Below, one piece after another: positions 26,910 to 37,346 of a stretch of 64,000 nt of DNA. A program made the position numbers and the translations under genes. The notes beneath the pieces were generated by a model. It was not told the origin of the DNA. It saw nothing but the letters and a program-made list of their open reading frames with translations, and did not search any database. The stretch is from Amycolatopsis palatopharyngis (GTDB lineage Bacteria > Actinomycetota > Actinomycetes > Mycobacteriales > Pseudonocardiaceae): NCBI RefSeq assembly GCF_003385185.1, contig NZ_PQHZ01000008.1, positions 1 to 64,000 on the forward strand. The letters are read 5' to 3'. Numbering within the stretch: the stretch's first letter is position 1; the number at the start of each line of letters is the position of its first letter.

Positions 26910-27677
26910 TTACCTGCTGGTCAGAATCCACGGGCCGTCCTCTGTGATCGCGACGGTGTGCTCGGCGTGCGCGGCACGACTGCCGTCGGCTGTGTAGATG
27001 GTCCACCCGTCGTCGCCGTGGCGGTAGTCGTCCTGCCCGCCTCCGACCAGCATCGGCTCGATAGCCAGCACCAGCCCAGGACGCAGCAGCAGTCCTCGCC
27101 CAGTCTCACCCTCGTTGGGCAGGTGCGGCGCCTCATGCATCGACCTGCCGATCCCGTGCCCGCCGTGATCGGCCAGTAGTCGGTACCCCGCCGCGCGACC
27201 CGCGGCGCCGACCGCGGACGCGATGTCGCCCAGGCGTGCACCGGGACGTGCGGCGGCGATACCCGCGGCGAGTGCGCGCTCCGCGGCGGCGATCAGGTCG
27301 AGATCGCGCGGGTTGGCCGCGCCGACCACGAAACTCACCGCCGCATCCCCGTGCCAGCCGTCCAGACACGCGCCGAAGTCGATGCTGAGCAGATCGCCTT
27401 CCCGCAGGCGGTACCCAGTGGGGATGCCGTGAACGACGGCATCGTTCACGCTCGTGCAGAGCACCGAGGGGAACGGGCAGGGGGCGCCCCCGGGGTGGTA
27501 GTCCAGGAACGACGAGGTCGCCCCCGCCCTTCGGATGATTTCCGCCGCGACCTCGTCCAACTCCAGCAAACTCGTGCCCACCGTGGCTTCCGCACGCACG
27601 GTGGCAAGCACCTCGGCGACGATCTGCCCAGCGGCTCGCATCGCCGCCATTTCACCCTCGGTCTTCAGTTCGATCAT
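26910..27677 (-). CDS. map: Methionine aminopeptidase, type I
   Basis: A 255-residue metalloprotease removing N-terminal methionine. The five metal ligands are visible: Asp in SIDFGAC, Asp in WHGDAAVSF, His in GGHGIGRSMHEAP, Glu in LAIEPM and Glu in AEHTVAI. There is no N-terminal extension. It is not next to ribosomal genes or adk/secY, so it is likely an additional copy rather than the housekeeping one. The palindrome at 27701-27718 lies just upstream and may regulate it. Confidence 0.88.
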   Translation of the reverse strand: MIELKTEGEMAAMRAAGQIVAEVLATVRAEATVGTSLLELDEVAAEIIRRAGATSSFLDYHPGGAPCPFPSVLCTSVNDAVVHGIPTGYRLREGDLLSIDFGACLDGWHGDAAVSFVVGAANPRDLDLIAAAERALAAGIAAARPGARLGDIASAVGAAGRAAGYRLLADHGGHGIGRSMHEAPHLPNEGETGRGLLLRPGLVLAIEPMLVGGGQDDYRHGDDGWTIYTADGSRAAHAEHTVAITEDGPWILTSR

Positions 27678-27700
27678 CGCAAACCCTCTCCTGGTGGGAT

Positions 27701-27718
27701 AGTTATACCGGTATATCT
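27701..27718. promoter_or_regulatory. Palindrome TATACCGGTATA between divergent genes
   Basis: The perfect 12-bp palindrome (27704-27715) extends imperfectly to 18 bp. It lies 24 bases before the map start and about 150 bases before the divergent hydratase gene, a good place for a repressor site. Confidence 0.55.
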
Positions 27719-27870
27719 ATCACAGATTGGATCCACGTTCCCGTAACGGGCCCCGCCGTCCCGGCACAGGCACTCCTTTTTGGACGAGACGGGAGTCCTA
27801 CGGCCCACCCGTACCGGTCAGCGGCACGCCGGTCTTGCCGGGATCAGCGCCTCCGAGCAGGGTGGCGAGC

Positions 27871-28668
27871 ATGGAGCCCAGTGCCGTACGCGCGGCGGCC
27901 GACCTGCTGCAACAGGCCTATCGCAGCGGGACGCCGATCGCGCCGTTGATCGACGAGTACCCCGATGCCGACGTCACCGACGCCTACCGTGTCCAGCAGG
28001 AACAGGTCCGGCGATGGACCCAGGCCGGCGACACCGTCAGAGGCCACAAGGTCGGCCTGGCCTCCGCGGCGATGCAGCGGCAGATGGGCGTGAGCCAGCC
28101 CGACTACGGGCACCTGCTCGGCGACATGTTCCATCTCGAGCACCAGCCGATTCCCGCGCAGCGGTTCCTGCAACCACGGATCGAGCCGGAGATCGCGTTC
28201 GTGCTGGGCCGCAGGCTCTCCGGTCCGGGGGTGACCGTCGCCGACGCGATCCGCGCGGTCGACTTCGTGCTGCCCGCACTGGAGGTCGTGGACTCCAGGA
28301 TCACCGATTGGCGGATCTCGATCGTCGACACGATCGCTGACAACGCCTCCTCCGGCGGGGTGATCCTCGGCAGCAAGCCCACCAGCCTGTCGACTGTGGA
28401 CCTGCGCCTGGCGGGCTGCACCTTGCACCACGGTGGCGATCTGGTCGCCACCGGCGCGGGCGGGGCCGTACTCGGGTCACCGGTCAACGCATTGGTGTGG
28501 CTGGCCAACACCGTCGGCCCGCTGGGCATCGACCTCGAACCCGGCCACGTGGTCCTCCCAGGATCGATGACCAAGGCGATCGCGGTGCGCCCCGGAGACA
28601 CGGTCGTCGCGGACATCGCCGGACTCGGCAGCGTCACGGCGACATTCGATGCGGAGGAACGGTCATGA
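27871..28668 (+). CDS. 2-keto-4-pentenoate hydratase / 4-oxalocrotonate decarboxylase family protein
   Basis: A 265-residue enzyme of the fumarylacetoacetate hydrolase superfamily that hydrates or decarboxylates a dienoic 2-oxo acid in meta-cleavage-type pathways. GHKVGLAS, the metal-binding RIEPEIAFVLG and the downstream LEVVDSRI carry the expected acidic ligands, and a conserved Lys/Thr region sits near the C-terminus (PGSMTKA). The next gene overlaps by four bases (ATGA) and encodes a diverged relative. No other ring-cleavage genes are nearby. Confidence 0.8.
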   Translation: MEPSAVRAAADLLQQAYRSGTPIAPLIDEYPDADVTDAYRVQQEQVRRWTQAGDTVRGHKVGLASAAMQRQMGVSQPDYGHLLGDMFHLEHQPIPAQRFLQPRIEPEIAFVLGRRLSGPGVTVADAIRAVDFVLPALEVVDSRITDWRISIVDTIADNASSGGVILGSKPTSLSTVDLRLAGCTLHHGGDLVATGAGGAVLGSPVNALVWLANTVGPLGIDLEPGHVVLPGSMTKAIAVRPGDTVVADIAGLGSVTATFDAEERS

Positions 28669-29165
28669 GCGAGCACGCGATGTTGCTCGACGGTGGGGTC
28701 CCCGTCGACACGGCACTACGGGCCGGTGCACCGCTGGACGTCGCCGGGCTCGCCGAACCGAGAGTCGGCGCCCATCTCGCCGTCATCCTCGGCACCTCCC
28801 TGCACGGGCATATGCCCGCGGCACGTGCGCTGCTAGCCGTCGAGGCGGTGTGCGGCGCACTGGTGGTGACCGGCGGCGGCCGTCCCACCGGATACCTCGA
28901 CGGTCCGACCGTACGGCCGGTCAACGACGTAGACCTGATGCTGGAGGGATGTCTGCTGGAGGTCGACGGTCAGATCGTCGACAGTGCGGCCGCAGCAGCG
29001 GTCCGGCTCGCCGGGGCCCTCGTCCGCGCGGCCAGCGCGATGGAACTGCCGGCTGGCGCCGTGTTGCTCAGCAGAGCGCTCACGGAGCCGGTCCCCGTTC
29101 GGCAGGGGAATCGGATCGCGGCACACTTCAGCACTCTCGGCTCACTCACGATTGCTGTGTGTTAG
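28665..29165 (+). CDS. Diverged hydratase-family partner lacking the metal-binding acids
   Basis: A 166-residue protein that resembles the C-terminal part of the upstream hydratase: EPRVGAHLAVILG lies where the hydratase has EPEIAFVLG, so the Glu metal ligands are replaced. Similar segment order follows (AVEAVCGALVV, VDLMLEGCLLEVDG, ...RIAAHFSTLGSLTIAVC). It starts inside the stop of the upstream gene (ATGA), so the products are made together. XylI/XylJ-type decarboxylase and hydratase form a complex, which suggests this one is a non-catalytic partner; that is an inference. Confidence 0.6.
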   Translation: MSEHAMLLDGGVPVDTALRAGAPLDVAGLAEPRVGAHLAVILGTSLHGHMPAARALLAVEAVCGALVVTGGGRPTGYLDGPTVRPVNDVDLMLEGCLLEVDGQIVDSAAAAAVRLAGALVRAASAMELPAGAVLLSRALTEPVPVRQGNRIAAHFSTLGSLTIAVC

Positions 29166-29178
29166 TGAGTGCGGCGGG

Positions 29179-29234
29179 TTGGTAGCGGTTAACGACGAAT
29201 TTGATCTTGCTTGGGCGTACTTGCAGACGCTCCA
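29179..29234 (+). repeat. Dispersed 55-bp element, copy 2
   Basis: Aligns with 179-233 (shared blocks TTGGTAGCGG, AACG, TGATCTTGCTTGG, GTACTTGCAGAC, CTCCA). It begins 13 bases after the stop of the hydratase partner, in the same relative orientation as copy 1 on the given strand. Confidence 0.6.
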
Positions 29235-29466
29235 ACCTGGCTGCGGGAGGCTCGAGAGCCCAACCGGGAAGATTTTCGCGACTGGATCGTTATCTGTGGC
29301 GCGCGGACGTGCGGACCGGGGCGCCGACAGATGTCACACCTGTTTTCCCTGTTCAGGTACCCGAGTGGGATTTAGGCTTGGGACTTCGACGCCGCACAAC
29401 GGTAGTCAACACCTGCGTGTTGTTTCCCACGCGTCGGCTTTGACCTATGCCGATAACGGCGAATTC

Positions 29467-29476
29467 ACACTAGTGT
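29467..29476. promoter_or_regulatory. Palindrome ACACTAGTGT upstream of gltB
   Basis: A perfect 10-bp dyad, flanked by TTC and CATAAG. The AT-rich surroundings about 290 bases before gltB suggest an operator at the gltB promoter. The regulator is not identifiable here. Confidence 0.5.
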
Positions 29477-29597
29477 CATAAGACCGGCGAACCCGGGAGT
29501 AACCGACGCGCGCTCCCACGGTCCCTCACCACAGGGCCCTGGAAGTGCGCGCGACCCGCAGTACAGCGAAGTACGCGACATGCACAGCGACGTGCAG

Positions 29598-29619
29598 GGC
29601 CACACGACGAGGTGTGGCC
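29598..29619 (+). promoter_or_regulatory. Leader hairpin 1
   Basis: GGCCACAC and GTGTGGCC form a perfect 8-bp stem with a six-base loop in the gltB leader, 17 bases before a terminator-like hairpin. Confidence 0.5.
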
Positions 29620-29636
29620 ATCCGGCGATGTCCGGG

Positions 29637-29655
29637 GCCCCTCTCGGGGCTTTCT
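29637..29655 (+). terminator. Terminator-like hairpin in the gltB leader
   Basis: GCCCC-TCTC-GGGGC followed directly by TTTCT, about 110 bases before gltB. A small intrinsic-terminator shape in a leader suggests attenuation of gltBD. Confidence 0.45.
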
Positions 29656-29764
29656 CATCTCTCGACTGACCATCGCAACACCGGGCCGGATCGTTAGCCA
29701 GGTGCGCCTTCACCTGCCCGACGAACCGACCCGGCAGCGCCAACGCCTAGGAGGGCGGCCAGCC

Positions 29765-32700
29765 GTGAACCGCCACGCACCGAGCTCGCACGAGCCGCAC
29801 CGCAAGCAGGGCTTGTACGACGAGCAGTACGAGCACGACGCCTGCGGCGTCGCCTTCGTCGCCGATCTCGCAGGCAAACGAGACCACGCGATTGTGCGCA
29901 AGGCCCTCGTCGCCCTGCGCAACCTCGAACACCGAGGCGCCCGTGGCGCCGAGCCGGACACCGGTGACGGCGCGGGCATCCTGATCCAGGTCCCGGACGC
30001 CTTCTACCGCGACGTGGTGGACTTCGAGCTGCCCGAGCCCGGCGCATATGCCGTCGGAACGGCGTTCCTGCCGGCCGACGAGGCCGCCCGTGGCCGCGCC
30101 ATGACCACCGTCGAGCGGATCGCGGCCGAGGAGGACATGCGCATCCTCGGCTGGCGTGAACTGCCCGTGCACACCGAACACGTCGGCCCGACCGCGCGGA
30201 CCACGATGCCGCATTTCGCGCAGCTGTTCCTGGCCCCGCGCCACGAGGGCGTCACCGGCCTCGCGCTGGAGCGCGCCGCGTTCTGCGTGCGCAAGCGGGT
30301 CGAGCACGAACTTCCCCAGTCCGACGAGGGTGGCGTCTACTTCCCCAGCCTTTCCTCCAGGACCATCGTCTACAAGGGAATGCTCACCGAGCCACAGGTC
30401 GAGAAGTTCTTCGACGACCTGGCCGACGAGCGGGTGACCAGTGCCATCGGCCTCGTCCACTCCCGCTTCTCCACCAACACCTTCCCGTCCTGGCCGCTCG
30501 CGCACCCGTACCGCTACGTGGCACACAACGGTGAGATCAACACCCTGCGCGGCAACCGCAACTGGATGGATGCCAGGGAGTCCATGCTGGACACCGATCT
30601 GATTCCTGGTGACCTCAAGCGGATCTACCCGATCATCACCCGTGGTGCCAGCGACTCCGCCTCCTTCGACGAGGTGCTGGAGCTGCTGCATCTCGGCGGA
30701 CGCTCGCTGCCGCACGCCGTGCTGATGATGATCCCGGAGGCCTGGGAGAACCACCAGGAGATGGACCCCGCCCGCAGGGCGTTCTACGAGTTCCACTCCA
30801 CGCTGATGGAGCCATGGGACGGACCCGCGCTGGTGTCCTTCACCGACGGCACCCAGATCGGCGCCGTACTGGACCGCAACGGCCTGCGTCCCGCGCGCTA
30901 CTGGGTGACCGAGGACGGCCTCGTCGTACTGGCCAGCGAGGTCGGCGTGCTCGACATCGAGCCGTCGAAGATCGTCAAGAAGGGCCGCCTCGAGCCTGGT
31001 CGTATGTTCCTCGTCGACACCGTGCAGGGACGCATCGTCGACGACGAGGAGATCAAGGGCGGCCTTGCCGCCGAGCACCCCTACGACGAGTGGGTCCGCG
31101 ACGGACTACTGCACCTCGACGACCTGCCCGAGCGCGAGCGCGAGGTCCCCACCCACTCCTCGCTCGTCCGCCGTCAGCAGGCCTTCGGCTACACGGAGGA
31201 GGAGCTCGACGTCCTGCTCAAGCCGATGGCCGCGGCAGGCGCGGAGCCGATCGGCTCGATGGGCAACGACTCGCCGCTGGCCCCGCTGTCCAGCAGGCCA
31301 CGGCAGCTCTTCGACTACTTCACCCAGCTTTTCGCGCAGGTCACCAACCCGCCGTTGGACGCGATCCGCGAGGAACTGGTGACCGCGCTGGGCACCCAGC
31401 TCGGGTCGGAGCCGAACCTGCTCGAGGCCGACGCGGACTCGTGCAGGCGAATCGTGCTGCCGTTCCCGGTGCTGGACAACGACGAGCTCGCCAAGCTCGT
31501 GCACATCAACGACGACGGCACCCTGCCCGAGTTCCAGGCGGTGACCGTCCTCGGCCGTTACGAGGTCGCGGGCGGCGGCGAGGCCCTGAACCGGCGGCTC
31601 GACGAGATCCGCAAGGAGGTCTCCGAGGCCATTGAGGACGGTGCACGGCTGATCGTGCTGTCCGACCGGGGCGGGGACGAGAAGTACGCTGCGATCCCCT
31701 CGCTGCTGCTCACCGGCGCCGTGCACCACCACCTCGTGCGGGAGAAGACCCGCACTCAGGTCGGGCTGATCGTGGAGTCCGGCGACGCCCGCGAGGTACA
31801 CCACATCGCGCTACTGATCGGCTACGGCGTGGCCGCCGTCAACCCGTACATGGCCATGGCCACCGTGGAAGAGATGGCCGAGCGCGGCCTGATCCCCGGG
31901 GTGGACGCCAAGCAGGCCACCAGGAACCTGATCAAGGCGCTGGGCAAGGGCGTGCGCAAGACGATGTCCAAAATGGGCGTCTCCACCGTCGCCTCCTACA
32001 CCGGTGCCCAGATCTTCGAGGCGATCGGACTCGGCGAGGAGGTCATCGAGAACTGCTTCACCGGTACCACCTCCCGGCTCGGTGGCGTCGGCTTCGACAC
32101 GCTCGCCCTGGAGGTGCAGAAGCGCCACACCAAGGCGTTCCCGGTCGACGGGGTGCGGGCCAGCCACCGCGAGCTGGAGACCGGCGCGGACTACCAGTGG
32201 CGCCGTGAGGGCGAGCCGCACGTGTTCAACCCGCAGACGGTGTTCAAGCTGCAGCACTCGACACGCTCCGGCAAGTACGAGATCTTCAAGGAGTACACGA
32301 AGAGCGTCGACGATCAGGCCGAGCGGCTGATGACGCTGCGCGGGCTGTTCGGCTTCAAGGAGGGCGAGCGCCCGCCGGTGCCGATCGAGGAGGTCGAGCC
32401 GGTCTCGGAGATCGTCAAGCGGTTCGCCACCGGCGCCATCTCCTACGGATCGATCTCCCAGGAGATGCACCAGACCCTCGCGATCGCGATGAACCGGTTG
32501 GGCGGCAAGTCCAACACCGGTGAGGGTGGCGAGGACGCCGAGCGGCTCTACGACCCGGAACGGCGGTCCGCGGTCAAGCAGGTCGCGAGTGGACGGTTCG
32601 GGGTCACCAGCGAGTACCTGGTGAACGCCGACGACATCCAGATCAAGATGGCGCAGGGCGCGAAGCCCGGCGAGGGCGGACAGCTTCCGGGCAGCAAGGT

Positions 32701-34318
32701 GTACCCGTGGATCGCCAAGACCAGGTACTCGACGCCGGGTGTCGGCCTGATCTCCCCGCCGCCGCACCACGACATCTACTCCATCGAGGACCTGGCGCAG
32801 CTGATCCACGACCTGAAGAACGCAAACCCCTCGGCACGTATCCACGTGAAGCTGGTGTCCGAGGTCGGGGTCGGCACGGTCGCGGCCGGTGTGTCCAAGG
32901 CGCACGCGGACGTGGTGCTGATCTCCGGGCACGACGGCGGGACCGGCGCCTCTCCCCTGTCCTCCATCAAGCATGCCGGTGGTCCGTGGGAGCTGGGCCT
33001 CGCCGAGACACAGCAGACACTGCTGGCCAACCGGCTGCGCGATCGGATCGTCGTGCAGACCGACGGCCAGCTCAAGACCGGCCGGGACGTGATGATCGCC
33101 GCACTGCTCGGCGCGGAGGAGTTCGGCTTCGCCACCGCGCCCCTGGTGGTGTCGGGCTGCATCATGATGCGTGTCTGTCACCTGGACACCTGTCCGGTCG
33201 GTGTCGCGACCCAGAACCCGGTGCTGCGGGAGAAGTTCAGCGGCAAGGCGGAGTACGTGGTGAACTTCTTCGAGTTCATCGCGCAGGAGGTCCGGGAGTA
33301 CCTGGCTGAGCTCGGTTTCCGGTCCATCGAGGAGGCCGTCGGCCACGCCGAACTGCTGGACACCCGCAAGGCGGTGGATCACTGGAAGGCCGAGGGGCTG
33401 GACCTCACGCCGATCTTCCACGTTCCCGAGCTCGAGCCGCGTGCGGCCCGGCACCAGGTGGTGTCCCAGGACCACGGGCTGGACAAGGCGCTGGACAACA
33501 CGCTGATCCAGCTCGCCGAGGGCGCACTGTCCTCAGGAGACCGGGTCCGGCTGGAACTGCCCGTGCGCAACGTGAACCGCACGGTTGGCACGATGCTGGG
33601 CTCGGAGCTGACCAAGAAGTGGGGTGGCGACGGACTGCCCGACGACACCATCGACGTGACCTTCACCGGAACCGCGGGTCAGTCCTTCGGCGCGTTCGTC
33701 CCGAAGGGAATCACCCTGCGACTTGTCGGTGACGGCAACGACTACGTCGGTAAGGGCCTTTCCGGCGGGCGCATCATCGTGCGTCCCGACCACGGCGCGC
33801 AGTTCCCCGCCGAGGAGCACATCATCGCGGGCAACGTCATCGGTTACGGCGCGACCAGTGGTGAGATCTTCTTGCGCGGCAAGGTCGGCGAGCGCTTCTG
33901 CGTGCGCAACTCCGGAGCGCTGGCCGTCGTCGAGGGCGTCGGCGACCACGGCTGCGAGTACATGACCGGCGGCCGCGTCGTGGTGCTCGGATCGACCGGC
34001 CGCAACTTCGCGGCAGGTATGTCCGGTGGCGTCGCGTACGTGCTCGACCTCGACCCGAACCGGGTCAACCCGGAGATGGTGGACCTCGATCCGCTCGACG
34101 ACGAGGACGGCGAGATCCTCCGCGACGCGGTGGAGCGTCACTACGCGGAGACCGGCTCGGCTGTGGCACGCAAGCTGCTGGCCGAATGGGACACCGCGAT
34201 CGACCGGTTCTCGAAGGTCATGCCGAAGGACTACAAGCGTGTCCTGCGCGCGCAGGCTGCGGCCGAGCGCGACGGCAGGGACCCCAACGTTGCGATCATG
34301 GAGGCCGCACATGGCTGA
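29765..34318 (+). CDS. gltB: Glutamate synthase (NADPH), large subunit
   Basis: A 1517-residue glutamate synthase large subunit, which takes ammonia from glutamine and adds it to 2-oxoglutarate. The N-terminal glutaminase nucleophile is Cys27 (HDACGVAF), exposed after removal of a short propeptide. The central FMN domain includes [12 protein letters not shown] and [26 protein letters not shown]. The 3Fe-4S cysteines are Cys1132, Cys1138 and Cys1143 in [12 protein letters not shown]. The C-terminal domain is a Gly-rich beta-helix. The GTG at 29765 follows AGGAGG; a long upstream extension of the frame was rejected. It overlaps gltD by eight bases. Confidence 0.96.
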   Translation: MNRHAPSSHEPHRKQGLYDEQYEHDACGVAFVADLAGKRDHAIVRKALVALRNLEHRGARGAEPDTGDGAGILIQVPDAFYRDVVDFELPEPGAYAVGTAFLPADEAARGRAMTTVERIAAEEDMRILGWRELPVHTEHVGPTARTTMPHFAQLFLAPRHEGVTGLALERAAFCVRKRVEHELPQSDEGGVYFPSLSSRTIVYKGMLTEPQVEKFFDDLADERVTSAIGLVHSRFSTNTFPSWPLAHPYRYVAHNGEINTLRGNRNWMDARESMLDTDLIPGDLKRIYPIITRGASDSASFDEVLELLHLGGRSLPHAVLMMIPEAWENHQEMDPARRAFYEFHSTLMEPWDGPALVSFTDGTQIGAVLDRNGLRPARYWVTEDGLVVLASEVGVLDIEPSKIVKKGRLEPGRMFLVDTVQGRIVDDEEIKGGLAAEHPYDEWVRDGLLHLDDLPEREREVPTHSSLVRRQQAFGYTEEELDVLLKPMAAAGAEPIGSMGNDSPLAPLSSRPRQLFDYFTQLFAQVTNPPLDAIREELVTALGTQLGSEPNLLEADADSCRRIVLPFPVLDNDELAKLVHINDDGTLPEFQAVTVLGRYEVAGGGEALNRRLDEIRKEVSEAIEDGARLIVLSDRGGDEKYAAIPSLLLTGAVHHHLVREKTRTQVGLIVESGDAREVHHIALLIGYGVAAVNPYMAMATVEEMAERGLIPGVDAKQATRNLIKALGKGVRKTMSKMGVSTVASYTGAQIFEAIGLGEEVIENCFTGTTSRLGGVGFDTLALEVQKRHTKAFPVDGVRASHRELETGADYQWRREGEPHVFNPQTVFKLQHSTRSGKYEIFKEYTKSVDDQAERLMTLRGLFGFKEGERPPVPIEEVEPVSEIVKRFATGAISYGSISQEMHQTLAIAMNRLGGKSNTGEGGEDAERLYDPERRSAVKQVASGRFGVTSEYLVNADDIQIKMAQGAKPGEGGQLPGSKVYPWIAKTRYSTPGVGLISPPPHHDIYSIEDLAQLIHDLKNANPSARIHVKLVSEVGVGTVAAGVSKAHADVVLISGHDGGTGASPLSSIKHAGGPWELGLAETQQTLLANRLRDRIVVQTDGQLKTGRDVMIAALLGAEEFGFATAPLVVSGCIMMRVCHLDTCPVGVATQNPVLREKFSGKAEYVVNFFEFIAQEVREYLAELGFRSIEEAVGHAELLDTRKAVDHWKAEGLDLTPIFHVPELEPRAARHQVVSQDHGLDKALDNTLIQLAEGALSSGDRVRLELPVRNVNRTVGTMLGSELTKKWGGDGLPDDTIDVTFTGTAGQSFGAFVPKGITLRLVGDGNDYVGKGLSGGRIIVRPDHGAQFPAEEHIIAGNVIGYGATSGEIFLRGKVGERFCVRNSGALAVVEGVGDHGCEYMTGGRVVVLGSTGRNFAAGMSGGVAYVLDLDPNRVNPEMVDLDPLDDEDGEILRDAVERHYAETGSAVARKLLAEWDTAIDRFSKVMPKDYKRVLRAQAAAERDGRDPNVAIMEAAHG

Positions 34319-35762
34319 CCCAAAGGGTTTTCTGACCACGGAGCGGGAGACTCCGAAGACTCGTCCCGTCGACCTGCGGCTGATGGACTGGCGGGAGGTC
34401 TACGAGGACTTCGCCACCAGCAAGGTTTCCAAGCAGGCGAGCCGCTGCATGGACTGCGGCATCCCCTTCTGCCATCAGGGCTGCCCACTGGGCAACCTGA
34501 TTCCGGAGTGGAACACCCTGGTCTGGCGGGAGGACTGGCAGAACGCGATCGAGCGGCTGCACGCCACGAACAACTTCCCCGAGTTCACCGGCACGCTGTG
34601 CCCCGCACCGTGTGAGACCGCGTGCGTACTGGGCATCAACGACGACCCGGTGACGATCAAGCGGGTCGAGATCTCCATCGTCGACCGCGCCTGGGAGGAG
34701 GGCTGGGTCAAGCCGCTGCCTCCGGAGACCAAGACCGGCAGGAAGGTCGCGGTCGTCGGATCGGGTCCGTCCGGGCTCGCCGCGGCCCAGCAGCTGACTC
34801 GCGCCGGTCACGATGTGGTCGTGTTCGAGCGGGCCGACGCGATCGGCGGGCTGCTGCGTTACGGCATCCCCGAGTTCAAGATGGAGAAGCACCGCCTGGA
34901 CCGGCGGCTGGACCAGATGCGGGCCGAGGGAACCGAGTTCCGGGCCGGGGTCAACGTCGGCGTCGACATCACCGGCGCGCAACTGCGCTCCGAGTACGAC
35001 GCCGTGGTGCTCGCCGGCGGGGCCACGGCTTGGCGGGACCTGCCGATCGAGGGCCGCGAGGCCGAGGGCGTCTACCAGGCCATGGAGTACCTGCCTCCGG
35101 CCAACAAGGTGGCCAGCGGCGAACTGGAGCGGTCCCCGATCACCGCCGAGGGCAAGCACGTCGTGGTCATCGGTGGCGGAGACACCGGCGCTGACTGCGT
35201 CGGTACCGCGCACCGCCAGGGTGCCGCGTCGGTGACGCAGCTGGAGATCATGCCGAAGCCGCCGGAGAGCCGGTCCGACGCGCACCCCTGGCCGACCTAC
35301 CCGATGATCTACCGGGTGTCCTCGGCCCACGAGGAAGGCGGCGAACGGCTGTACTCGGTGAACACGCAGGAGTTCCTCGCCGACGACGAGGGAAAACTGC
35401 GGGCGCTGAAGCTGGTCGAGGTGCGCAACGAGGGCGGCAAGTTCGTCCCGGTCGAGGGCACCGAGCAGGAACTGCCCGCCCAGCTGGTGCTGCTGGCGAT
35501 GGGCTTCGTGGGCCCGGAGAAGGACGGCCTGCTCACCGAGCTGGACGTCGAGCTGGACCAGCGCGGCAATGTCGCGCGGGACAGCGAGTACCGGACCAGC
35601 CTGGACAACGTGTTCGTGGCCGGGGACATGGGCCGCGGACAGTCGCTGATCGTGTGGGCGATCGCCGAGGGCCGCTCCGCGGCCGCAGGGGTGGACGCCT
35701 ACCTGACCGGGCGAGACGTGCTCCCTTCGCCGATCCTGCCGACGGAGCGCCCGATCGCCTGA
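34311..35762 (+). CDS. gltD: Glutamate synthase (NADPH), small subunit
   Basis: A 483-residue FAD/4Fe-4S protein that supplies electrons from NADPH to GltB. The N-terminal cysteine clusters [14 protein letters not shown] and [12 protein letters not shown] bind the 4Fe-4S centres, the FAD motif is [13 protein letters not shown], and the NADPH motif is [16 protein letters not shown] at 34311 lies inside the end of gltB with GGAGG upstream, so translation is coupled. Confidence 0.96.
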   Translation: MADPKGFLTTERETPKTRPVDLRLMDWREVYEDFATSKVSKQASRCMDCGIPFCHQGCPLGNLIPEWNTLVWREDWQNAIERLHATNNFPEFTGTLCPAPCETACVLGINDDPVTIKRVEISIVDRAWEEGWVKPLPPETKTGRKVAVVGSGPSGLAAAQQLTRAGHDVVVFERADAIGGLLRYGIPEFKMEKHRLDRRLDQMRAEGTEFRAGVNVGVDITGAQLRSEYDAVVLAGGATAWRDLPIEGREAEGVYQAMEYLPPANKVASGELERSPITAEGKHVVVIGGGDTGADCVGTAHRQGAASVTQLEIMPKPPESRSDAHPWPTYPMIYRVSSAHEEGGERLYSVNTQEFLADDEGKLRALKLVEVRNEGGKFVPVEGTEQELPAQLVLLAMGFVGPEKDGLLTELDVELDQRGNVARDSEYRTSLDNVFVAGDMGRGQSLIVWAIAEGRSAAAGVDAYLTGRDVLPSPILPTERPIA

Positions 35763-35892
35763 CCCGGCAGCGGGGAACATCACTGTCCCTGGTCCGGCCC
35801 CCGAGACCGGAGCGGTCCCGCGCACAACGGCGTGTGCGGGCCCGCTTCGCCACCAGGGGTTGACGAGGGCACCGGCCGGGTATCCCCTTGCC

Positions 35893-36183
35893 ATGGCGGA
35901 CAACGACAGGGGCAGGCGGCGTACTCGTGCGGAGTACGCACAGGGCCTGCCCGACTACCACGACCCGACCGGCGGGTTCGGCGGCGCCGCTCCCGCCTAC
36001 AGCGCGCTCACCCTGCGCATCGTGCTGGCTGCTGCCGGTCTGCTGCTGGCCCTGGCCGCGGCCGTCTACTTCGCGACCCAGGGAGTCGTCTGGGCGGTCG
36101 TCGTGCTCGGAGTGTTCGCCCTCGCCAGCGCGATCGATCTCGGCTGGGTGATCCACCGCAAACGACGCGGCGAACCGGGCTGA
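35893..36183 (+). CDS. Small two-helix membrane protein (DUF6343-like)
   Basis: A 96-residue protein with a charged N-terminus, then two membrane helices (about 40-60 and 64-82) and a basic C-terminal tail. The SALTLRIVLAAAGLLLALAAAVYF pattern resembles the small actinobacterial DUF6343 proteins; that match is from memory. It ends three bases before the convergent ROK gene. Function unknown. Confidence 0.65.
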   Translation: MADNDRGRRRTRAEYAQGLPDYHDPTGGFGGAAPAYSALTLRIVLAAAGLLLALAAAVYFATQGVVWAVVVLGVFALASAIDLGWVIHRKRRGEPG

Positions 36184-36186
36184 CGC

Positions 36187-37104
36187 TCACGGCTCGACCG
36201 CGTCCCAGGCCAGCAGGCCCGCACCTAGACAACCAGCCTCCGCGCCCAGCTCGGCCAGCAACAGCCGTGGCACGCGCTGGAACGGCAGGTTCGCGTTCAG
36301 CCAGCGCTGGACCGGGTCCAGCAATACGGCACCGGCGTCGAAAAGTCCGCCGCCCAGAACCACGGCTTCCGGCGCGACGAGGGTCGCCAGCACGCGCAGC
36401 CCCTTACCGAGCCCCTCGGTGGCCTCCCGCAGCACGTCTCCCGCGATCTCGTCTCCTGCGGCGGCCGCCCCGAACACCTCGGCGGCTCCGGCCACCGCGG
36501 CTCCCGAGCGTTCGCGGTAGCGTCGCGCGATTCCACCCGCCGACGCCACCACCTCGAGGCAGCCGGTCGAGCCGCAGCCGCAGGGCAGGCCGTGCCCGAT
36601 GTCGACGTGCCCGAGCTCCCCCGCATGCCCGCCTGCCCGGTAGGGCCGCCCGTCGAGCAGCAACGCGGCGGCGATTCCGGTGCCGACGGGAACGACCGCG
36701 ACATCGCGGTACCCGCGAGCGGCACCGAGCCGCCACTCGGCCAGCCCACCGGCACTCACATCGTGACCGAAGACGACGGGCATACCGAGACGATCCCGCA
36801 GCATCGCCGCCAGCGGTACGTCGCGCCAGCCCAGATTCGCCGCGAAGCGCGCGATTCCGGCGTTCTCGTCGACGATGCCGGGCACGACCGCCCCGGCCGC
36901 CACCGGTCGCAACCCAGTTGCCGCACTCATTTCCGCTGTCATAGCGGCGATCAGATCGGCGACCTCACCAGGAGGAACGGCACCGTCGACGGCCGCTGGC
37001 ACGGTGCGGCGCAGTGCGGCGAGCCGCCCGCCACCGCTGTCGAGCAGTGCCGCCTTGATGCTGGAACCGCCGACATCGAACGCGGCGACAACGGGAACGT
37101 TCAT
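36187..37104 (-). CDS. ROK-family sugar kinase
   Basis: A 305-residue ROK protein without a DNA-binding domain, so a kinase rather than a NagC-type repressor. It has the ATP motif AFDVGGSSIKAALLD, the sugar-binding and zinc segment GELGHVDIGHGLPCGCGSTGC (His and three Cys), and a catalytic Asp in FGHDVSAGGLAEW. It is probably a glucokinase or an N-acylhexosamine kinase. Transcribed away from the cobalamin riboswitch region. Confidence 0.82.
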   Translation of the reverse strand: MNVPVVAAFDVGGSSIKAALLDSGGGRLAALRRTVPAAVDGAVPPGEVADLIAAMTAEMSAATGLRPVAAGAVVPGIVDENAGIARFAANLGWRDVPLAAMLRDRLGMPVVFGHDVSAGGLAEWRLGAARGYRDVAVVPVGTGIAAALLLDGRPYRAGGHAGELGHVDIGHGLPCGCGSTGCLEVVASAGGIARRYRERSGAAVAGAAEVFGAAAAGDEIAGDVLREATEGLGKGLRVLATLVAPEAVVLGGGLFDAGAVLLDPVQRWLNANLPFQRVPRLLLAELGAEAGCLGAGLLAWDAVEP

Positions 37105-37162
37105 GCCCGCATTCTGCTGCCCGGGTTCGCGGCCCCTCGCCGAGCATCACACTCGCGCCGCA

Positions 37163-37191
37163 TTGACAGGGCAAAGCGGGCGATCATACGC
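37163..37191 (+). promoter_or_regulatory. Promoter ahead of the first cobalamin riboswitch
   Basis: TTGACA (37163-37168), then a -10-like CATACG/ATACGC 16-17 bases later. Transcription would begin just before the riboswitch. Confidence 0.55.
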
Positions 37192-37199
37192 TCCATCCA

Positions 37200-37318
37200 A
37201 TTGAGCGATGGTGACCGGAAGCCGGTGAGAATCCGCGCGGTCGCGCCACTGTGACCGGGCCCCGAATCCCGAATGGGCCCGGAAGTCAGACCCGACACCT
37301 TCGCAACCGTTCCAACAG
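37200..37318 (+). ncRNA. Cobalamin riboswitch controlling cbtB-cbtA
   Basis: The conserved adenosylcobalamin riboswitch pieces are in order: GGAAGCCGGTGAGAATCCGC, then the B12 box region GCCACTGTGACC, then GGAAGTCAGACCC. It lies 30 bases before cbtB. Binding of the cofactor is expected to lower expression of the transporter genes. Confidence 0.9.
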
Positions 37319-37346
37319 GGCCGCGTTTCGCCCACGGAGGTTCTCT

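Larger units (their letters stand above)
29235..29764. other. Long intergenic leader region of gltB
   Basis: About 530 bases with no gene I can support. It holds the 10-bp palindrome ACACTAGTGT (29467-29476) in an AT-richer patch that is probably the gltB promoter, then two hairpins (29598-29619 and 29637-29655), and ends with AGGAGG ahead of gltB. Confidence 0.6.

Noticed and set aside
29579..29671. 30-codon leader peptide in the gltB leader
   Set aside because: It begins with an ATG but has no Shine-Dalgarno sequence, and there is no run of Glu, Gln or other regulatory codons.
31811..33475. Minus-strand frame of 554 codons inside gltB
   Set aside because: Shadow of the glutamate synthase gene; no motif, no start context.
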